Shown: positions 9,328 through 16,280 of the stretch, piece after piece
How positions within the stretch are numbered: the first letter of the stretch is position 1
Layout of the letters: every line of letters starts with the position of its first letter
Assembly: GCA_028279405.1 (NCBI GenBank)
Contig: JANQNU010000082.1
Coordinates: forward strand, 1 to 44,985
DNA: 44,985 bases
Origin: Phycisphaerae bacterium
Lineage (GTDB): Bacteria > Planctomycetota > Phycisphaerae > UBA1845 > Fen-1342
Reading direction: 5' to 3'
The notes under the pieces: model-generated
What the model was told of the DNA's origin: nothing
Seen by the model: only the letters and a program-made list of their open reading frames with translations
The model's database searches: none
Translations under genes and position numbers: made by a program

Positions 9328-10374
9328 TTAGCCGCAGGCCCCGGCCGCGACCAGGTCGCCTGGGCCGTGCTTTCGAACGCCGGGCGGCCAATCGACTGCG
9401 GGGTCATACCAGCGGTCCAGCACGGTCATCCAGTCGTCCCGGTTGCGTGTTCGGACGAATGCGTCCCGAACGGTCTGGCCGCTGGGATGCAGCTCGCTGT
9501 ACTTGATTCCGAACTTGCGCATGAGGCGTGAGGCCATCTTCGGGCCTTCGGTCTGTTCTGCATATTCGAAGTGCTGGCGGATCACGCGCCCCTGCTCGGC
9601 AACGCTCGGCGGCTCTGGCTGGGGCTCGCCTGCCAGTAGCGCGCGTGCCTCCTGGAAGATCCAGGGGTTTCCGATGCAGCCGCGAGCCACCGTCACGCCG
9701 TCTACGTTCGTCTCCGCGAGCATGCGAACGATATCATCCGCCGTGAAGAGATCGCCGCTGCCCAGGATCGGGAAGTCACCCACGTGCCGTTTGACCTGCG
9801 CGAGGAAAGGCCAGCGGCTGGGACCGACGTAGCGCTGTTCGACCGTTCGACCGTGAACGGTCACGGCCGCGACGCCAATCTCGATGGCGGCGTCGAGAAT
9901 GCGGAAGAAGTTACGCTCGCTTTCGACGCTGTCGTCCATCCCACGGCGCATCTTCACCGTGACCGGTTTCGGCGTCGGTACCGCGTCGCGTACGCGGCGG
10001 ATGATCTCGACCGCAGTGTGGGGCTCTGACAGTAGGAAGCCGCCGCGACAGCGTCCGAGGACTTTGCGAACGGGACAGCCGAAGTTGATGTCGATGACGT
10101 CGAAGACCTCGGCCATTACCGCTGCTGCCTGGCCGAATTCGACTGGATCGGCACCCATGATCTGGCCGGCGACCGGGTGATCCTGCTCCGGCACGAAGAA
10201 GATCTTGCGGTGTAGCTTGCTTGGCTGAATCAGCAGCCGATCCAGCACGACCTCGTGGATGGCATAGGGGCAACCATGGGCGCGCGCCACCATTCGCATG
10301 GCGGCGTCGCTGTAGCCGGAGAGTGCCGCCTGCACCACCGGAAAGGGTAGTTCGATCGGACCGATACGTAACAT
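9328..10374 (-). CDS. dus: tRNA-dihydrouridine synthase (DusB-like)
   Basis: An FMN enzyme that reduces uridines in the D-loop of tRNA with NADPH. The TIM-barrel order is clear: QAALSGYSDAAMRMVARAHG (the family's A-P-M-x-G-x-T-D position, here diverged), HPVAGQIMGADP, DIDINFGCPVRKV with the catalytic Cys, PVTVKMRRGMDD, VAAVTVHGRTVEQRYVGP, FPILGSGDLF and VARGCIGNPWIF. The 348-residue length is normal. The ATG at 10374 starts right at the conserved N terminus; the open frame continues upstream through the intergenic repeats and was not used. Which tRNA position it modifies cannot be told from the sequence. Confidence 0.93.
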   Translation of the reverse strand: MLRIGPIELPFPVVQAALSGYSDAAMRMVARAHGCPYAIHEVVLDRLLIQPSKLHRKIFFVPEQDHPVAGQIMGADPVEFGQAAAVMAEVFDVIDINFGCPVRKVLGRCRGGFLLSEPHTAVEIIRRVRDAVPTPKPVTVKMRRGMDDSVESERNFFRILDAAIEIGVAAVTVHGRTVEQRYVGPSRWPFLAQVKRHVGDFPILGSGDLFTADDIVRMLAETNVDGVTVARGCIGNPWIFQEARALLAGEPQPEPPSVAEQGRVIRQHFEYAEQTEGPKMASRLMRKFGIKYSELHPSGQTVRDAFVRTRNRDDWMTVLDRWYDPAVDWPPGVRKHGPGDLVAAGACG

Positions 10375-10423
10375 AACGTTGCCAGTATAGCGGAAAGCAG
10401 CGTGGGACTGGGCGGTCGTCGGC

Positions 10424-10710
10424 GGGCGAGACGCCCGCCCCACCCTGCCGTTTGGGGGATTGTGCTTGCGAGGGCCGAGGCGTAGACACGGGCTTCGCAG
10501 AGGAGCTTGCTCCCCGCTGCCACCCGACGCGCTCGCGGCTCGTCGTGGTCGGGTTCTTGCCTTACCGCCCGGAGCGCCCAAGCGAGCCTGGAGCGCAAGC
10601 GACGGGTCGTTGGCGTGCGAGACGCCCGCCCCACCCTGACGTTTGGGGGATCGTGTTTGCGAGTGCCCGAGGCGTAGACACGGGTCTCATCCTGGCAGCT
10701 TGCTGCCCGG
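10424..10710. repeat. Tandem pair of about 90-base intergenic repeats
   Basis: The 338-base gap between the dus and DUF444 genes holds two imperfect copies of one unit, 10424-10516 and 10612-10710. Each copy runs GCGAGACGCCCGCCCCACCC, then CGTTTGGGGGAT, then TTGCGAG, then GAGGCGTAGACACGGG, and ends in a hairpin with the module 1 core. The hairpins differ but stay paired: GGAG/CTCC in the first copy and GGCAG/CTGCC in the second. The 95 bases between them include a diverged module 2 (CGAGCC...GCGAGC). No gene is visible here. Confidence 0.7.
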
Positions 10711-10712
10711 GC

Positions 10713-11813
10713 CTAGCGGCCGGCAGTGAAGAATGCCTTGATGCTATCGTAGATGTCGTCTTTGGTGTTGACCCGCGATGTGACCATGTTCTCGACATCA
10801 TCGAGATGTTCGCGGAGGACGTTGATGAAGTTACCGCTGCCGTAGGCGCTGGCTACCTGGCAGTAGCCGAACTGATTCGAGCGTGGCAGCAGGTTCTCGC
10901 GCAGTACACGGCAGCACTCGCGCGAGTCCGACTCCGAGGAGTTGTCGCCGTCGGAGAAGTGAAACAGATACGTGTTCCACTCGTTGGGGTCGTAGTGCCG
11001 ATCGAGCAGGTCTTTGCAGACCTTGAAGGCGCTGGAGATCTTCGTTCCACCGTCTTCGCGGATCCGGAAGAAGGTTTCGCGGTCGACTTCGCTGGCCTGG
11101 ACATCGTGAACGATGTAGCGGCTCTCGATGCCGTCATAGTTGCGTCGCAGCCAGGCGTCGATCCAGAACGCCTCGAGACGGACCAGTTCCTTCTGTTCGG
11201 CACCCATTGAGCCCGATACGTCCATCATGTAGACGATGACGGCATTGGAGTCCGGTTTCTTGATCGGCTTCCAGCTGCGATACTGCTTGTCGCGGCGTTC
11301 GAAGATGATGATCGGATTGTCCGGGTCGTAGGCCCCGGTCATGATCATCCGCTGCAACGCCTTGCGGAAGGTTCGCTTGAAGTGTCTGAGCGACTCCGGT
11401 CCGGTTTGTCGAATGCTGCTATACCGGTCCTTGACGGTGGTGATGTTGTGGCGGCCCTTGGGCTCGATGCGCGGCAGCGCCAGTTCTTCGGCGAGGATGT
11501 CCGCCAGCTCGTCCAGCGTGACATCGACTTCCATGATGTGCCGACCGGGTTCGGTGCCGCCGGGTCCGACACCCTGGGCGTCGCTATCGACCGGGTCGCC
11601 GGGTTTGCCCTCTCCCTGGCCGACGCCGCCGTCGTTGTTGTCGCCGTAGCGGAAATGGGGCAACTCGATTCCCTTGATGGGAATGCTGATCAGGTGCTTG
11701 CCTTCCTTGCCGATCAGCTCGCCGCGCGTGAGGAACTTGCGTAAGTCGCCGCGGATCTTGCCCTTGACGATCTGACGAAAGCGCTGGTGGTCCTTCGCGA
11801 TCTTCAAAATCAT
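10713..11813 (-). CDS. yhbH: DUF444 / YhbH (YeaH) family protein
   Basis: A 366-residue protein with a von Willebrand A-like domain. The MIDAS signature is complete: IVYMMDVSGSMGAEQKELV (D-x-S-x-S), the Thr in REDGGTKISSAF and the Asp in FHFSDGDN. The N terminus has the family mark MILKIAKDHQRFRQIVKGKI and the IPIKGIELPHFRYGD stretch, then a Gly-rich linker. In enterobacteria and Bacillus the family is tied to the PrkA kinase and SpoVR, in stress or sporulation programmes; neither partner is in the window. The ATG at 11813 fits the family's start; the frame is open 66 bases upstream. The exact biochemical role is not known. Confidence 0.92.
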   Translation of the reverse strand: MILKIAKDHQRFRQIVKGKIRGDLRKFLTRGELIGKEGKHLISIPIKGIELPHFRYGDNNDGGVGQGEGKPGDPVDSDAQGVGPGGTEPGRHIMEVDVTLDELADILAEELALPRIEPKGRHNITTVKDRYSSIRQTGPESLRHFKRTFRKALQRMIMTGAYDPDNPIIIFERRDKQYRSWKPIKKPDSNAVIVYMMDVSGSMGAEQKELVRLEAFWIDAWLRRNYDGIESRYIVHDVQASEVDRETFFRIREDGGTKISSAFKVCKDLLDRHYDPNEWNTYLFHFSDGDNSSESDSRECCRVLRENLLPRSNQFGYCQVASAYGSGNFINVLREHLDDVENMVTSRVNTKDDIYDSIKAFFTAGR

Positions 11814-11972
11814 ACCACTTTCATTATAGGCACGCCGACGAGTCGGCGCCGGGCGGACGCCGGGCAGCGCGACGCGCACTTTTGTAACGTATATCGACGC
11901 CGCCCGCGCAAAAATTGAGGTTGTCGGAGGTCCGCCGCCCTTGATTGGCGCCGCTGGGCTGTTCGGAGAGAA

Positions 11973-12344
11973 TCAAAGGCGGGAGGACTCATCGTGCATA
12001 CGCGGGTAGAAGCCTCGACTGACGTCGCCATGGTCGGCGCCTGGGATGCGAGCCGCGCGAACGATGCACCGGGGGCGCCGCCGCCGATGATTCACTTGGC
12101 CGTCGAGCCGCGCAAGAACGCGGTCGAATTTGGCCTGGTCGATGATTCCCAGCGAGGTCTGCTGGGCAGCCACACCGAGCTCGCGTGGGAACGCGTTGGG
12201 CTGGAACGTGTTGCAGCCGAGAGTGGCGCAAAGGAAAAACACGCAAGCGGCGAGCAGCGGAGGAGTGAGTTGCGGGTGTCGATCGCGTTGGATCGACGTC
12301 GAAATCCGTTTCGGTTCGGCATCGGTGACGTCCTTGTCATCCAA
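11973..12344 (-). CDS. Possible small lipoprotein
   Basis: A 123-residue frame with a TTG start at 12344, a charged N-terminal stretch of about 25 residues, then LLAACVFFLCATLGC with a good lipobox at Cys44 and SLGIIDQAKFDRVLARLDG beyond it. A convincing promoter lies 44-73 bases upstream, which is the main support. There is no clear ribosome site. The last 45 residues become very Arg-rich, which may mean a frameshift near 12070: another frame reads IIGGGAPGASFARLASQAP there. It could be a diverged or decaying gene. The + strand frame across the same stretch looks less like protein. Confidence 0.4.
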   Translation of the reverse strand: MDDKDVTDAEPKRISTSIQRDRHPQLTPPLLAACVFFLCATLGCNTFQPNAFPRELGVAAQQTSLGIIDQAKFDRVLARLDGQVNHRRRRPRCIVRAARIPGADHGDVSRGFYPRMHDESSRL

Positions 12345-12387
12345 TCGATGCCGAAGCGCTCTTGCGAGCGCGCTAGCCTCACCTGGA

Positions 12388-12417
12388 CGTATACAACAAT
12401 TCGGGATCGGCTGTCAA
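12388..12417 (-). promoter_or_regulatory. Strong sigma70-type promoter, minus strand
   Basis: Minus strand TTGACA (12417-12412), an 18-base spacer and TATACG (12393-12388). AT-rich sequence (GAATTTTCTTA) lies just upstream of the -35. It points at the small lipoprotein frame at 12344. Confidence 0.55.
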
Positions 12418-12489
12418 TAAGAAAATTCTGGGCCGGACATTCCCGTTCCGGCTGCACGTCGAAGGGACTGGGGGTTAATCTTTGTCGTC

Positions 12490-13485
12490 ATGAAGGACAC
12501 GAACAAACCAAACACGACCGATGAAGGCGACTCCGCGCCGCCACCGCCCGTAGCCGAGACGCCGTCCGACGGGCCGCAGTCTGTGGAGCCCCGAAGAGCC
12601 AAACGGGGGCTCAAGGATACGATTGAGAATCACCCTTTCCGCATCGTAGCGGTGGGCGCGGTAGCGACGGCGAGTGTCACGGCGGCGGTCGTGCTCTATC
12701 TCGCACGCTGGCAATCTAACGTAGAAAAGAAGGGCTATGAGGTCCGGATCGCCAGCTTGATTGAAGAGCATGAGGGAGAGAAGGCTGACCTGCTTGCTTT
12801 AAGAAAGACGTTCTCGCCAAGCAAGCCAGTGCTAGACTTCTCTGAGCTCTGGCTCGACCCTGCTGATGTTCCCACGCTTCCAGCTGACTTTACGATGCTC
12901 GAGGAGGGAGACGTCTTCGTCCGTGTCCCCGCGGGGGAAGACTGGCAGCATCAATATGGGCCGGAGAGTTTCCTAACACCGATGGATGTTGCGCCAGTGC
13001 TTGATTTGATGATGAATCAATGGGCGGTTCGGGAGAAACGCACTCAGTTCGGAATGTTCCACGGTAGACCAATTGAAAGCTACCCGTCCGTAGCGGTTTA
13101 TGTAATGCGGCCGGACACCTGGATGCAACGATCGATACTGCCGGTTGATCCAGTTGAGCAGGAGGCGGTTCGAGCCCAATATCGCTGGGATCCCGATGAG
13201 ATGTTGGTTGGGCAGTTAGGGGAGTCGGTTGGGATGGCCGTTGCTCTGAACGGGACGTTCAGCATCTATTCGATACAGCGGGGGGATAATGCCATTTTTG
13301 TAGACTGCGAGACTGTTTTCGAGATCTCAGGCAAAGCGCAGCACTTTCGAAAAATGTCGTTGCTGTTCGGGACGCGCGAGAAAGTCGTAATGGTTGTGGC
13401 ACATCTACCGTCCACGAATGGGCGCAGCGATGAGTATCAGTGGGTAATGCAATGGCTTGCTGGGCTAAGAGTTGTGAGGGATTGA
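12490..13485 (+). CDS. Membrane-anchored protein of unknown function
   Basis: A 331-residue protein, no family recognised. Residues 1-45 are polar and Pro-rich and would be cytoplasmic; one membrane segment follows (IVAVGAVATASVTAAVVLYL, about residues 54-73), then a short coiled stretch (EKKGYEVRIASLIEEHEGEK) and a 220-residue exported domain that is rich in Val, Trp and acidic residues. The end (KVVMVVAHLPSTNG, YQWVMQWLAGLRVV) resembles the closing strand-helix of small PsbP/DUF1795-like lipoproteins, a weak impression. The ATG at 12490 has no good ribosome site. Base composition is more A/T-rich than the genes to its left; it starts the accessory region. Confidence 0.7.
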   Translation: MKDTNKPNTTDEGDSAPPPPVAETPSDGPQSVEPRRAKRGLKDTIENHPFRIVAVGAVATASVTAAVVLYLARWQSNVEKKGYEVRIASLIEEHEGEKADLLALRKTFSPSKPVLDFSELWLDPADVPTLPADFTMLEEGDVFVRVPAGEDWQHQYGPESFLTPMDVAPVLDLMMNQWAVREKRTQFGMFHGRPIESYPSVAVYVMRPDTWMQRSILPVDPVEQEAVRAQYRWDPDEMLVGQLGESVGMAVALNGTFSIYSIQRGDNAIFVDCETVFEISGKAQHFRKMSLLFGTREKVVMVVAHLPSTNGRSDEYQWVMQWLAGLRVVRD

Positions 13486-13554
13486 AAACTCTTGCTCATG
13501 GAGGGCCAGAAGCGGTAGGCTAGTGACGTCCTTCGTATCGGCGCCGAGGGTACA

Positions 13555-13944
13555 ATGATTGACCAACTGATTGTACATGCCATATACAGGGCGTTTTGTA
13601 TTGCCGCTGGGCTCGCATTCGCCTACATGGGGTACCGACTCTTCCTGAGTCGGATTTTTGCGGAGGCAGGAGACCTCGACACGTCGTGGGGTGACAACCG
13701 GCTGATGTTAAAGCGGGCGGCGCCCGGGACGTTTTTCGCCCTATTTGGTGCAGCAATCGTACTCGTAACTGTCTCGCGCGGCCTGACTTCGATTAGCTAT
13801 GAGGAGCAACCGGTCCAAGACACGTCGAGCAGTCCCGCGGACAAGTTCGACTCAACGGGCAAGGCTCGGACTGATCATGATTCGGCAGCAGTTAACTCAG
13901 GAAGAAAAGACGTGGGCCCCGTGTTTGGGAGTGGAGGGTCGTGA
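13555..13944 (+). CDS. Small two-TM protein of unknown function
   Basis: A 129-residue protein. Two membrane segments are visible: AFCIAAGLAFAYMGYRLFL (about 13-31) and GTFFALFGAAIVLVTVS (about 58-74), joined by a 25-residue loop with AEAGDLDTSWGDNRL. The C-terminal 50 residues are polar and probably disordered. The ATG at 13555 follows GAGGG 6 bases upstream. Its end overlaps or touches the start of the next gene, so the two are probably co-expressed. No family recognised. Confidence 0.65.
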   Translation: MIDQLIVHAIYRAFCIAAGLAFAYMGYRLFLSRIFAEAGDLDTSWGDNRLMLKRAAPGTFFALFGAAIVLVTVSRGLTSISYEEQPVQDTSSSPADKFDSTGKARTDHDSAAVNSGRKDVGPVFGSGGS

Positions 13945-13946
13945 GA

Positions 13947-14588
13947 GTGAGTCAGATAGAAGAACTAGTTCAGAGAGTGCACCAATTGGAACGGCGGCTG
14001 ACGATTGGCAAATATGCTATTTGCGCTTTGGTTGGCGTAGCGTTGCTAACCATGCTATTCGGAGTGTCCGGCACCCGGAGTCATAGTCCACTCAGTACTA
14101 CTTCGCTCACCATCGTAAACGAGAAAGGAAATCCTATTCTCGAAATTGGCAGAGGCGAGTCCGGGCGGGCTGGTATTTGGCTGAGGAAGGGCTTGAGCGG
14201 TAACCTCGTATTGTCTCAGCGCGCTGACAACACAGCGCATTTCTATGCTAGGCACTATGACGTAGAATCAGCCCCGGCAAAGCACATCGGGAGATTTGGT
14301 GCTTCGGATGCGGGGCGTGCCGGGGTTTGGTTTAAAGCTGCCGGATCATATCGCCGCGCTCTGATTCAAACGTCCTCGAATAGCGCTCGGTTTTGGGGGG
14401 CGGATTTCACAGTCGAAGACGGTAATGGAAACGACCTAGCGGTTCTTGGGACGTCAGACTCAGGTAGAGGTGGAGTGTGGTTGGAGCGGCGCGGAAAATG
14501 GCACTGGGCCTTAGGATCTCAGGCGCAGTCCGGAAACACAGGAATAGTTAAGTCCGCCAAGAAAATCATGCAAAGGCTCCCACGTTAA
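13947..14588 (+). CDS. Membrane-anchored protein with three GRxG[IV]W repeats
   Basis: About 213 residues. The order is a short coiled-coil (QIEELVQRVHQLERRL), one membrane segment (YAICALVGVALLTMLFGV, about 25-42), then an exported part with three like units about 50 residues apart: RGESGRAGIWLRKG, ASDAGRAGVWFKAAG and TSDSGRGGVWLERRG. Such regular beta-turn repeats suggest a beta-helix or trimeric fibre; the coiled-coil before the membrane segment fits an oligomer. GGAGGG lies 8 bases before the GTG at 13947; a GTG at 13941, overlapping the preceding stop, is the alternative start. It follows the two-TM gene directly. Function unknown. Confidence 0.65.
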   Translation: MSQIEELVQRVHQLERRLTIGKYAICALVGVALLTMLFGVSGTRSHSPLSTTSLTIVNEKGNPILEIGRGESGRAGIWLRKGLSGNLVLSQRADNTAHFYARHYDVESAPAKHIGRFGASDAGRAGVWFKAAGSYRRALIQTSSNSARFWGADFTVEDGNGNDLAVLGTSDSGRGGVWLERRGKWHWALGSQAQSGNTGIVKSAKKIMQRLPR

Positions 14589-14649
14589 GCGCCAACGACC
14601 TTCGGTTGCGCGCTGGCTGAGCGGGTCTGACACCTCTAGGCATTTCTCG

Positions 14650-15003
14650 TCAGTCGTGATTGCGGAACTCTCGAAAGGCCTCGGCGTCTGGATCTTTGGC
14701 TTGTGATTGCGCGCGCAGTTCGCGCAGGACGACCCGAGTGACCTCGCGCGCGTACCCGTCCGCGCCGACACCCTTAATGGTCAGCTGATCTCTGACCTTC
14801 AGGATGTATTCGGCCGTTACGTCAGGCCTGGCTGGCAACAGCAGAAGTGATATCCAGCCCAACGGTCCCCAGAAAAGACCCAGGAAGAAACCTAGTACGG
14901 ATCGGCCCTTGGCCTCGCCGAAGTATGAGCCGACGAAAGCGCAGACGATCCCGTGGGCGATGAGCAGACACGCCAGCACTGAAGGTTCGATTTCTATGAC
15001 CAT
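14650..15003 (-). CDS. Small membrane protein of unknown function
   Basis: A 117-residue protein with two membrane segments: VLACLLIAHGIVCAFVGSYF and LGFFLGLFWGPLGWISLLLL. The link GEAKGRSVLGFFLGLFWGPLG is the common GRS-x4-G-x3-G-x2-G pattern seen in many small membrane proteins of bacteria and phages. The rest is a charged C-terminal tail of about 55 residues. The ATG at 15003 is preferred; a TTG at 15069 would add 22 residues with part of another hydrophobic segment. A small TTGCC/GGCAA hairpin lies just upstream at 15026-15039. Transcribed against its neighbours. Confidence 0.6.
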   Translation of the reverse strand: MVIEIEPSVLACLLIAHGIVCAFVGSYFGEAKGRSVLGFFLGLFWGPLGWISLLLLPARPDVTAEYILKVRDQLTIKGVGADGYAREVTRVVLRELRAQSQAKDPDAEAFREFRNHD

Positions 15004-15379
15004 GTAGACCAGGATGAACGGCAGTTTGCCAAAAGGCAAGGCAAAAAACCTTGACCGAATAGATACCAAACAATACCCTAATGCTAGAACCGTACCCAGT
15101 GGCCCAAGGGGGTGTCGGGCGGGGGCGGTTACCAGCCACGGGCTGAAGGCGTCTGGTCAGGGAATCGCGCGTCAGGGACGACGCGGCGCCTCGGTCCCGC
15201 AACCCGACATTGATACCGCTCGTAGACTTATGGCGGAACCCGCAGAACGGCCATTACAGCGGCTAGCTAGCTGGTGTATATAGGTCTTATGCATGAGGTT
15301 CGGCCAGACGAAACGCGTGCTCTACATCGGGGCAAGAGACAGGGGGATCAACCCATGCAGGGAAGCAAGAAACACCAGA
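15004..15379. other. Gap of 376 bases with no supported gene
   Basis: No frame here reads like protein on either strand. A small hairpin (15026-15039, TTGCC-AAAA-GGCAA) and a run CTAGCTAGCTGG near 15268 are the only visible structures. A + strand frame at 15355 (start of a 60-residue reading) crosses the ribbon-helix-helix gene and was rejected as its antisense. Confidence 0.5.
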
Positions 15380-15700
15380 TCATCCGGCGGATCGTCGGCC
15401 TTTTGCTTTCGCTGGACGAGCGCTCTCTTGGTCGGCTGCTCGCGGCTCTTCGGCTTTTCGCAGCAGCCGAGCGATCTCCGCGGCAATCTCCTCCTCACCA
15501 ACCGGTTCGGCACGTTCGCTCCATAGGCCAGCATTGAGCCGCTTGCTGGCAACGTCGAAGCCCTCGGCGAAAAACATCTCGACAATCGCCCGCATGGTGG
15601 TCGGCAGATCGCGGTTTGTTTGATCGCAGAACCGGATGATCGTCTCGAGCATCTCGGGCTCCACACGAAACTGCAAGTTGGGTTTCCTGGGAGCTGCCAT
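15380..15700 (-). CDS. Ribbon-helix-helix-like DNA-binding protein
   Basis: A 106-residue protein. The N-terminal 50 residues fit a ribbon-helix-helix fold: a beta strand (NLQFRVEPEM), helix one (LETIIRFCDQTNR), a turn (DLP) and helix two (TTMRAIVEMFFAEGF). The remainder is a charged helical tail (EEEIAAEIARLLRKAEEPR) rich in Ala, Lys and Arg. The ATG at 15700 follows GAGG at 8 bases. It diverges from the phage-like operon, and the 66 bases between hold repeated ATGCC half-sites, so it may repress both directions. No exact family recognised; a plasmid- or phage-type regulator is the likely class. Confidence 0.65.
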   Translation of the reverse strand: MAAPRKPNLQFRVEPEMLETIIRFCDQTNRDLPTTMRAIVEMFFAEGFDVASKRLNAGLWSERAEPVGEEEIAAEIARLLRKAEEPRAADQESARPAKAKGRRSAG

Positions 15701-15726
15701 CAAAAAAACCTCAAATCCTCATCAAT

Positions 15727-15768
15727 ATGCCTTGTATGCTGGGCATTCCCGGTATGCCATGGCGGCAT
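15727..15768. promoter_or_regulatory. Cluster of ATGCC/GGCAT half-sites, candidate operator
   Basis: Five half-sites fall in 42 bases: ATGCC 15727-15731, ATGCT 15736-15740, GGCAT 15742-15746, ATGCC 15754-15758 and GGCAT 15764-15768. The last pair forms ATGCC-ATGGC-GGCAT, a palindrome with an inner GCCATGGC. Ribbon-helix-helix repressors bind such repeated short sites. The cluster lies between two divergent ribbon-helix-helix-like genes. Confidence 0.5.
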
Positions 15769-15946
15769 GAGTGGTGATTTCCAACGCGTCCAGATCCGAT
15801 TTCGCCCCGAGCATGCAAAGCTGATCAAACGCGTTGCCAAGGGGGGCGTTCGGCGCGCTCCACGGGCAGCAGATGCGCGAGCGGTTGGGAGTCTGATCGA
15901 GGAGGCATGCGATGGCAGCGACAAAGGACTTCGTGACGGTCGTTGA
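15767..15946 (+). CDS. Small possible DNA-binding protein
   Basis: A 59-residue frame. The reading QRVQIRFRPEHAKLIKRVA is a strand followed by a helix, and ARAVGSLIEEACDG a second helix, so it too looks like a ribbon-helix-helix unit, with Arg- and Lys-rich surface. It starts inside the half-site cluster and overlaps the next gene by 35 bases. There is only GGCGG as a possible ribosome site. It is supported by its frame, composition and divergent partner, not by a known family. Confidence 0.4.
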   Translation: MSGDFQRVQIRFRPEHAKLIKRVAKGGVRRAPRAADARAVGSLIEEACDGSDKGLRDGR

Positions 15947-16280
15947 TAGCGAGTCGATACCGCCCGGCGGTGGCCAGACGACCGCTGCTCAGGATCTCCG
16001 CACGCGCTACGACACGATGGTCTCTGTCAAACTCACCAACGGGGCGACCGGGCCCAGTGCGGCGGCGACTGTTCAGGTCGAGATTAGTCCCGACAACACC
16101 AACTGGTACGCGTTCGGCGCGCTGATCGTAGGCAAGACGGGCAACGACGCGATCAAGATTGCTTTCGTCGAGCTGCCGCTCGAAACCAACTACGTGCGGT
16201 TCGTGGTCGGTCCGCCGACCGGGCAAGCCGTAACCGCCTTGGTCCAACTCTCACGCGTAACGGAGTTGCTGTGGGGCTGA
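15912..16280 (+). CDS. Phage-structural-like protein of unknown function
   Basis: A 122-residue protein rich in Thr, Val and Gly, all beta by eye (YDTMVSVKLTNGATGPSAAA, VQVEISPDNTNWYAFGAL, NYVRFVVGPPTGQAVTALV). Such short beta-sandwich proteins with the S-x-D-x-x-N-W-Y pattern are common next to tail or capsid genes. The ATG at 15912 has AGGAGG 7 bases upstream. It overlaps the LamG gene by 10 bases, so the two are probably translated together. No exact family recognised. Confidence 0.65.
   Translation: MAATKDFVTVVDSESIPPGGGQTTAAQDLRTRYDTMVSVKLTNGATGPSAAATVQVEISPDNTNWYAFGALIVGKTGNDAIKIAFVELPLETNYVRFVVGPPTGQAVTALVQLSRVTELLWG

Noticed and set aside
10375..10581. Upstream extension of the dihydrouridine synthase frame
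   Set aside because: It runs through the intergenic repeat; the conserved N terminus starts at the ATG at 10374.
10424..10710. A short CRISPR-like array
   Set aside because: Only two units of about 90 bases, not regular 24-40-base repeats with unique spacers, and no cas genes.
15274..15537. A + strand frame that reads as an amphipathic helix (RRIVGLLLSLDERSLGRLLA)
   Set aside because: It lies opposite the ribbon-helix-helix-like gene, whose own strand-helix-helix pattern and ribosome site are much better. Antisense of a charged helix gives a helix-like reading.
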